Assembly (NCBI GenBank): GCA_964577295.1
Contig: CAZNYN010000041.1
Span: 1 to 17,710 of the forward strand
Length of the DNA: 17,710 nt
Direction of reading: 5' to 3'
From: CAZNYN01 sp964577295
Lineage (GTDB): Bacteria; Synergistota; Synergistia; Synergistales; Synergistaceae
In this document: in pieces, positions 13,874 through 17,710 of the stretch
Position numbering within the stretch: position 1 is the stretch's first letter
Layout of the letters: every line of letters begins with the position of its first letter
The notes under the pieces: model-generated
The model's database searches: none
Seen by the model: only the letters and a program-made list of their open reading frames with translations
What the model was told of the DNA's origin: nothing
Program-made: the position numbers and the translations under genes

Positions 13874-15067
13874 ATGTTTGGAAAATTTAAAGACTTAGCT
13901 GCCGGTATTGTTATAGGAATAATGCTGTCTGTCGGTGTGTACTTTGTTCCTCAGGCAGTCGGAGCTGATTGGTCAAAGAGCCTGCCTTTTACAACGCAGC
14001 AGCTTGCAATAATAAAACAGGTAAAAATGGCTCTTGAAACCTACCAAGTTGACGGTGACAAAGAGGGCAAAATAGACGATACAAAAATGTACCACGGTGC
14101 GGTAAAAGGGCTTGTGGAATCCGTAGGAGATCCCTTCACACGCTTTGTAACCCCCAAAGCTCTCGAAGAAGAAAATATAGAGATGGAAGGTGAATACGGA
14201 GGACTCGGAATATACATCACCACGAGAGAGGGCCGTACCACAGTCATAGCACCGATCGAAGAAACACCTGCCGACAAAGCAGGGCTGAAGCCGCTTGACG
14301 AAATAGTAAAAGTAGAAGACAAAAGCGTGATTGGCATGACAAGCGATGAAGTTGTCAAAATGCTCCGCGGCCCTGCCGGGAAAGCCGTGAAAATATGGGT
14401 CAGAAGAAAGAACGTGGACAAGCTTTTACCATTCAGCATTGTGAGAGAAGTAATAAAAATAAAAACAGTGCGTCTTGAAATGATAGACAACATTGCATAC
14501 ATCAAGCTCAACCAGTTCAACTTCAAAACAGACCAGGAACTGGAAGCCGCAATAAAAACCGCCAAAACAAAAAAAGCTAAAGGAATACTGCTCGACCTCA
14601 GAAACAACCCGGGCGGGCTTCTTGATTCATGTGTCAACGTAACGTCACAGTTTATCAACGGAGGCGTTGTTGTCGGAATGAAGGGACGCTTTGAAAGAGC
14701 CAACGAAATAATGTACGCTCAGGAGGGGCGAGCCAACAATCTTCCTCTCACAGTGCTTGTCAACGAAGGAAGTGCAAGCGCCGCCGAAATATTGGCAGGT
14801 GCTGTAAAAGACCACAAACGCGGCAAAGTAGTAGGAACTAAAACATTCGGCAAAGGCTCTGTGCAGTCCCTCTTTAACCTGCCCGACAAATCAGGCATAT
14901 ACATAACCATAGCCCGCTACACAACGCCGTCAGGATACGTTATAGACCATAAGGGGCTTCCGCCCGATATAAAGGCGGCGGGAGAACCCAACAGGGACAA
15001 AAAGAAAGACAAACAGCTACAGAAGGCTCTTTCCGTGCTTAAAAGCGAGATAGGCGCGAAAAAGTAA
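13874..15067 (+). CDS. ctpA: CtpA-type carboxy-terminal processing protease (S41)
   Basis: A 397-residue periplasmic serine protease. One N-terminal membrane segment or signal (about 8-28) is followed by the usual helical linker. A PDZ domain (about 105-180) has G-G-L-G-I-Y-I (109-115) and P-A-D-K-A-G-L (132-138), and the S41 core follows. The catalytic serine is S302 in G-S-A-S-A-A-E and the lysine is K327 in F-G-K-G-S-V-Q, 25 residues apart as in known CtpB/CtpA. L-D-L-R-N-N-P-G-G (240-248) is the conserved substrate-side loop. These proteases trim or degrade envelope proteins, often peptidoglycan hydrolases, which suits its place 32 bases after envC. ATG 13874 has only a modest AAAGG upstream. 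Confidence 0.96.
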   Translation: MFGKFKDLAAGIVIGIMLSVGVYFVPQAVGADWSKSLPFTTQQLAIIKQVKMALETYQVDGDKEGKIDDTKMYHGAVKGLVESVGDPFTRFVTPKALEEENIEMEGEYGGLGIYITTREGRTTVIAPIEETPADKAGLKPLDEIVKVEDKSVIGMTSDEVVKMLRGPAGKAVKIWVRRKNVDKLLPFSIVREVIKIKTVRLEMIDNIAYIKLNQFNFKTDQELEAAIKTAKTKKAKGILLDLRNNPGGLLDSCVNVTSQFINGGVVVGMKGRFERANEIMYAQEGRANNLPLTVLVNEGSASAAEILAGAVKDHKRGKVVGTKTFGKGSVQSLFNLPDKSGIYITIARYTTPSGYVIDHKGLPPDIKAAGEPNRDKKKDKQLQKALSVLKSEIGAKK

Positions 15068-15082
15068 GTCTGATAATCGGTC

Positions 15083-16168
15083 ATGGCGAGACACTACAAA
15101 AAAACGGCAAATACACTAATAACTGTAATCAAAACGGCGGTGCTGGTACTACTATGCGCCGCCGCGCTTTTCACGCTTAACGCAAAATATCCGACACTTC
15201 TCCCAGTCAGCATCTCAAAACAGATAGAACATACTAAGAATACACTTATTGAAATAAAAAAAGAATATTTCCCGCAAGAGAGAAAAGAAAACAGTGCGGG
15301 CGGCGAATCGATAAAAAAAGACATACAAAAAGATAAGGACATAAAAGAAGAAACACAGAAATCAGATACTTCGCCAAAACAACAAGAGAGCAAAAAAGAC
15401 GAGAGCTCCGTGATAAAAAACAAAACGGCAGAGAATAATACATCTCCGATACTGATACATGAAGGAGAAGACAAAAGGCCTCTTCTTGCGATAATTATAG
15501 ACGATGGAGGCACCCAGCTTGAAATAACAAAACAGGTCGCGGCATTGAGCATGCCAATGACTTGGGCGATAATGCCCTATGAAAGATACACAAAAGAAAG
15601 TGCTGCTCTTGCGGAGTCAAAGGAGATACCATATCTTCTGCACCTGCCCATGCAGGCAGAAATAGACGGTGATGACGGGCCGTTTCTCATCGGAGTTAAG
15701 ATGGGGCGCGAAGAAATAAGAGAAAAAACGGCAAAGGCCATGGATGAACTCCCCGGAGCTGTGGGGCTCAATAACCACCGCGGCTCTCGTGCCACGTCTG
15801 ACTGGGACGTCATGGTTCCCGTAATGGACGAAATCAGAAAAAGAGAGATGATTTTTGTCGACAGCAGTACCTCCGAAAAAAGCATAGCTTACGACGCCGC
15901 AAAGGCGGCCGGCATACGCACTCTTAAAAACAGAGGCTTTCTTGACGGCACGGCCAATAAAGATGCCATAGAAGCAAAATTCGGGGAAATTGTAAAAAAC
16001 ACAGTTAAAAGAGGCTCTCTGGTTGTAATATGCCATTTTAGACCTGCAACGCTGCTTTTCCTCAAAAGTTTGGACAAAAGATACGACAAACTGCCAGTAA
16101 GACTGGTAACAATACCTGAAATGATCAAAATACATACAGATTCCGAGAAGGGCGGCAATAACCAATGA
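15083..16168 (+). CDS. YibQ-like divergent polysaccharide deacetylase
   Basis: A 361-residue membrane-anchored envelope protein. It has one N-terminal membrane segment (about 12-33), a highly charged low-complexity linker rich in Lys, Glu and Asp (about 55-130), then a divergent polysaccharide deacetylase domain (PF04748 type). Motifs: I-I-I-D-D-G-G (137-143), H-L-P-M (187-190), N-N-H-R-G-S (230-235) and F-V-D-S-S-T-S (258-264). The later family motifs differ somewhat: R-G-F-L-D-G (284-289), and C-H-F-R-P (317-321) where G-H-P-R-P is usual. Substrate unknown; metal-dependent activity is plausible. ATG 15083 has no clear Shine-Dalgarno site and is 15 bases after ctpA. The envC-ctpA-yibQ order recurs in proteobacteria, which supports the assignment. 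Confidence 0.9.
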   Translation: MARHYKKTANTLITVIKTAVLVLLCAAALFTLNAKYPTLLPVSISKQIEHTKNTLIEIKKEYFPQERKENSAGGESIKKDIQKDKDIKEETQKSDTSPKQQESKKDESSVIKNKTAENNTSPILIHEGEDKRPLLAIIIDDGGTQLEITKQVAALSMPMTWAIMPYERYTKESAALAESKEIPYLLHLPMQAEIDGDDGPFLIGVKMGREEIREKTAKAMDELPGAVGLNNHRGSRATSDWDVMVPVMDEIRKREMIFVDSSTSEKSIAYDAAKAAGIRTLKNRGFLDGTANKDAIEAKFGEIVKNTVKRGSLVVICHFRPATLLFLKSLDKRYDKLPVRLVTIPEMIKIHTDSEKGGNNQ

Positions 16169-17463
16169 GAGGCTCGGAAAACAACATAGTTGTCGGTCTT
16201 CAATGGGGTAAAGAGGGAAAAGGCAGAATAATAGACCTGCTTTCACTGCGTTCGGATACAATCGTCCGCTTTCAGGGATGCTCCAACGGGGGGCGCCTTA
16301 TTGAAGACGGGCCGGTTCTCTGTCCAGTAAACTACCTTCCCGCAGGAATACAGATAAGCGGCAAAAAGTGTCTTATCACATCAGAAGTAACTCTGGACCT
16401 GGAAAAACTTTCGGAAGAAATACAAAAACTCAAAGCTCTCTCCCTGCTGCGCGCGGATCTTATGATAAGCCCCAAATGCAATCTTATACTTAGCTGCCAC
16501 AAAATATTTGATGTACTGGACGGCAGGAAGATAGGACACAAAAACAACAGAACATTGGAAGAACCGGGATACGGTCATTGCGGAGCAGACAGACTGCGCA
16601 GACTTTCAATCACAGCCGGTGACCTGCTTTGTAAAAAATCATTAAGCGAAAAATTGAAACAAATGCTCAGTGTTAAAAACGAATACCTGACAAAGGTCTA
16701 TGCGGAAAAAGAAATAAACTGCGATGAATTTTTGGAAATGTGCCTAAAACAGGGAGAGGTTCTTCTTCCTTACATAAAAGACCCATGTCCGGTAATAGCC
16801 GACAGCGCCAAGAAAAACACAGGAGTGCTTTTTGAATGCTGTGGAGGTGCGCTTAATGACATAGAAATGGGCATATACCCGAATGTGATGCCGACCAGAA
16901 CTTCCTCTGCCGCCGCCTTTTTAGACACGGGATTCAGCCTTCGCTCCGGCTACACAATAATCGGCGTGGCAAAAGCATACAGTGTCAGAACCGATGCAGG
17001 GCCGTTTATAACCGAAATAACCGGATCGGTGGCCGCGTTTATAAGAAACAGGGGAAAAGAATTTCACCATATAGACAGAAGCCCGGCAAGGATAGGCTGG
17101 CTTGATATGCCTGCCATAAAACATGCGGCAGAGAAGAATTTTGCAGACGTTATAGTATTGACAAACCTTGATGTACTCACCGGAGTGGATGAAATAAATA
17201 TATGTACGTCATACATCGTTGACGGCAAGGAAAGAACAGATTTTAATCTAACCATCGATGAGGCAGAAAGAGCAAAGCCTATTTATAAAACATTCCATGG
17301 GTGGAGGGAAGAACTTTCACTTTTTGGCAGTATAGAGACAATGCCCATTCAGGCCCAGATATTTATCAGATTCATAGAAGAATACACAGGCAGAACCGTA
17401 ATATACGCATCAGCCGGCTTAGAGTTGGAAAGCGCCCTATTTAAACTGGACAGAAGAGGATAG
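16165..17463 (+). CDS. Adenylosuccinate-synthetase homologue without catalytic residues
   Basis: A 432-residue protein, full length for PurA (about 430), which normally joins IMP and aspartate using GTP. Homology runs throughout: G-L-Q-W-G (11-15), E-G-K-G-R-I-I-D-L-L (17-26), K-A-Y-S-V-R (271-276, R276 matching E. coli R303), A-G-P-F-I-T-E (279-285), G-W-L-D and L-D-V-L-T-G. The catalytic Asp13 position is Lys16 (codon AAA, at least two base changes from an Asp codon) and His41 is Arg44. The I-G-T-T-G-R-G loop is I-G-H-K-N-N-R (123-129) and the Gln224 position is Gly228. T-K-L-D is T-N-L-D, and the R-R-R-R-T-G-W-L-D region has lost most arginines. Normal PurA chemistry therefore looks lost. 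ATG 16165 shares ATGA with the deacetylase stop. Last gene of the operon. Role unknown: nucleotide sensor, scaffold or new ligase. Confidence 0.88.
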   Translation: MRGSENNIVVGLQWGKEGKGRIIDLLSLRSDTIVRFQGCSNGGRLIEDGPVLCPVNYLPAGIQISGKKCLITSEVTLDLEKLSEEIQKLKALSLLRADLMISPKCNLILSCHKIFDVLDGRKIGHKNNRTLEEPGYGHCGADRLRRLSITAGDLLCKKSLSEKLKQMLSVKNEYLTKVYAEKEINCDEFLEMCLKQGEVLLPYIKDPCPVIADSAKKNTGVLFECCGGALNDIEMGIYPNVMPTRTSSAAAFLDTGFSLRSGYTIIGVAKAYSVRTDAGPFITEITGSVAAFIRNRGKEFHHIDRSPARIGWLDMPAIKHAAEKNFADVIVLTNLDVLTGVDEINICTSYIVDGKERTDFNLTIDEAERAKPIYKTFHGWREELSLFGSIETMPIQAQIFIRFIEEYTGRTVIYASAGLELESALFKLDRRG

Positions 17464-17491
17464 GTGTAAATCGCGCTTTTGGAGAATTATA

Positions 17492-17508
17492 GGACGGGTG
17501 CCGTTTTT
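17492..17508 (+). terminator. Possible weak terminator of the envelope operon
   Basis: ACGG (17494-17497) and CCGT (17501-17504) make a short stem with a 3-base loop, extendable by two G-T pairs, and five T (17504-17508) close it. It is the only such structure between the last stop codon and the tRNA-Leu promoter. The stem is short, so termination would be partial. Confidence 0.35.
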
Positions 17509-17532
17509 ACCACTGGTTTTATAAATTTTTGG

Positions 17533-17561
17533 TTGACAACAGACACTATCCTGCGTATAAT
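17533..17561 (+). promoter_or_regulatory. Consensus sigma-70 promoter for tRNA-Leu
   Basis: TTGACA (17533-17538) and TATAAT (17556-17561) both match consensus fully, with the ideal 17-base spacer. The start near 17568 leaves only about six bases of leader before the tRNA. Confidence 0.93.
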
Positions 17562-17573
17562 GTCCTAGTGCTC

Positions 17574-17658
17574 GCCGGGGTGGTGGAATTGGTAGACACG
17601 CACGTTTGAGGGGCGTGTGGGGAAACCCATACGAGTTCGATTCTCGTCTCCGGCACCA
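17574..17658 (+). tRNA. tRNA-Leu (anticodon GAG), CCA encoded
   Basis: An 85-base class II tRNA. GCCGGGG (17574-17580) pairs with CTCCGGC (17648-17654) with one G-T. Discriminator A and an encoded CCA end at 17658. The D arm TGGTGGAATTGGTAGACACG is typical of Leu. The anticodon stem CACGT/GCGTG closes loop TTGAGGG, giving anticodon GAG for CTC and CTT codons. A long variable arm (TGGGGAAACCCA) follows, as expected for Leu. Confidence 0.97.
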
Positions 17659-17675
17659 TATATAAAATCCCTCAT

Positions 17676-17710
17676 GAGGCTTAAGTGAAAACTTAGGCCT
17701 CTGTTTTTTT
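17676..17710 (+). terminator. Strong intrinsic terminator after tRNA-Leu
   Basis: GAGGCTTAAGT (17676-17686) pairs over 11 positions (one G-T) with ACTTAGGCCTC (17691-17701) around a GAAA tetraloop. It is followed by TG and seven T running to the window end. The palindrome CCTCATGAGG (17670-17679) overlaps the left arm and could compete with the fold. Confidence 0.95.

Noticed and set aside
14041..14703. 220-codon minus-strand frame inside ctpA
   Set aside because: Shadow of a well-conserved S41 protease. No start context or family resemblance.
15617..16261. 214-codon minus-strand frame across the deacetylase and PurA-like genes
   Set aside because: It spans the junction of two supported genes and has low-complexity, cysteine- and phenylalanine-rich sequence without a domain.
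16165..17463. PurZ-type 2-aminoadenylosuccinate synthetase
   Set aside because: PurZ as known has a small residue such as Ser in place of the catalytic Asp and keeps the remaining active site. Here Lys and Arg replace the Asp and His and several loops are lost. No phage or Z-genome genes are nearby.

Overview
The window reads as chromosomal core sequence of a diderm bacterium, most likely Synergistota. The evidence is the gene set and order, with mid-range GC: ribonuclease J, DUF4321 next to maf, DUF5693 next to csaB, and an FtsEX-EnvC-CtpA-YibQ block. The phylum is my inference from gene content (about 0.7 sure); no marker gene settles it. I see no insertion sequence, phage gene, CRISPR array or integration scar.

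Layout. At the left edge, on the minus strand, is a two-tRNA unit (Gln-CTG, then Glu-CTC cut by the edge) behind a perfect consensus sigma-70 promoter. Next comes a LysE-family exporter, also on the minus strand, with its own strong promoter. A gene-free stretch of about 310 bases separates it from the plus-strand gene for ribonuclease J. A promoter right at the end of rnj, followed by a GC-rich leader hairpin, starts a run of 14 plus-strand genes from 3071 to 17463. Gaps in this run are 0 to 32 bases and seven junctions overlap, so it looks like one operon. The right edge holds a tRNA-Leu(GAG) with a perfect promoter and a strong intrinsic terminator.

The long operon is mostly about building and remodelling the envelope. 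It contains a Na+/phosphate cotransporter with a PhoU-like tail, undecaprenyl-diphosphate phosphatase (uppP), a small DUF4321 membrane protein, the Maf nucleotide pyrophosphatase, a DUF5693 membrane protein and the CsaB-type pyruvyl transferase. These are followed by FtsE/FtsX with an EnvC-like M23 hydrolase, a CtpA-type processing protease and a YibQ-like divergent polysaccharide deacetylase. The envC-ctpA-yibQ order is also known from proteobacteria.

The unusual part is three proteins of this operon that look like central-metabolism enzymes but lack key catalytic residues. Two are the split halves of a transketolase (9275-11042, between csaB and ftsE): the Mg-thiamine-diphosphate motif and the active-site histidines are gone. 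The third is a full-length adenylosuccinate-synthetase homologue (16165-17463) in which the positions of the catalytic Asp and His are Lys and Arg. All three are intact, well-translated frames, so they look like retained pseudoenzymes or changed-function enzymes rather than decaying genes. They are the best candidates here for something undescribed.
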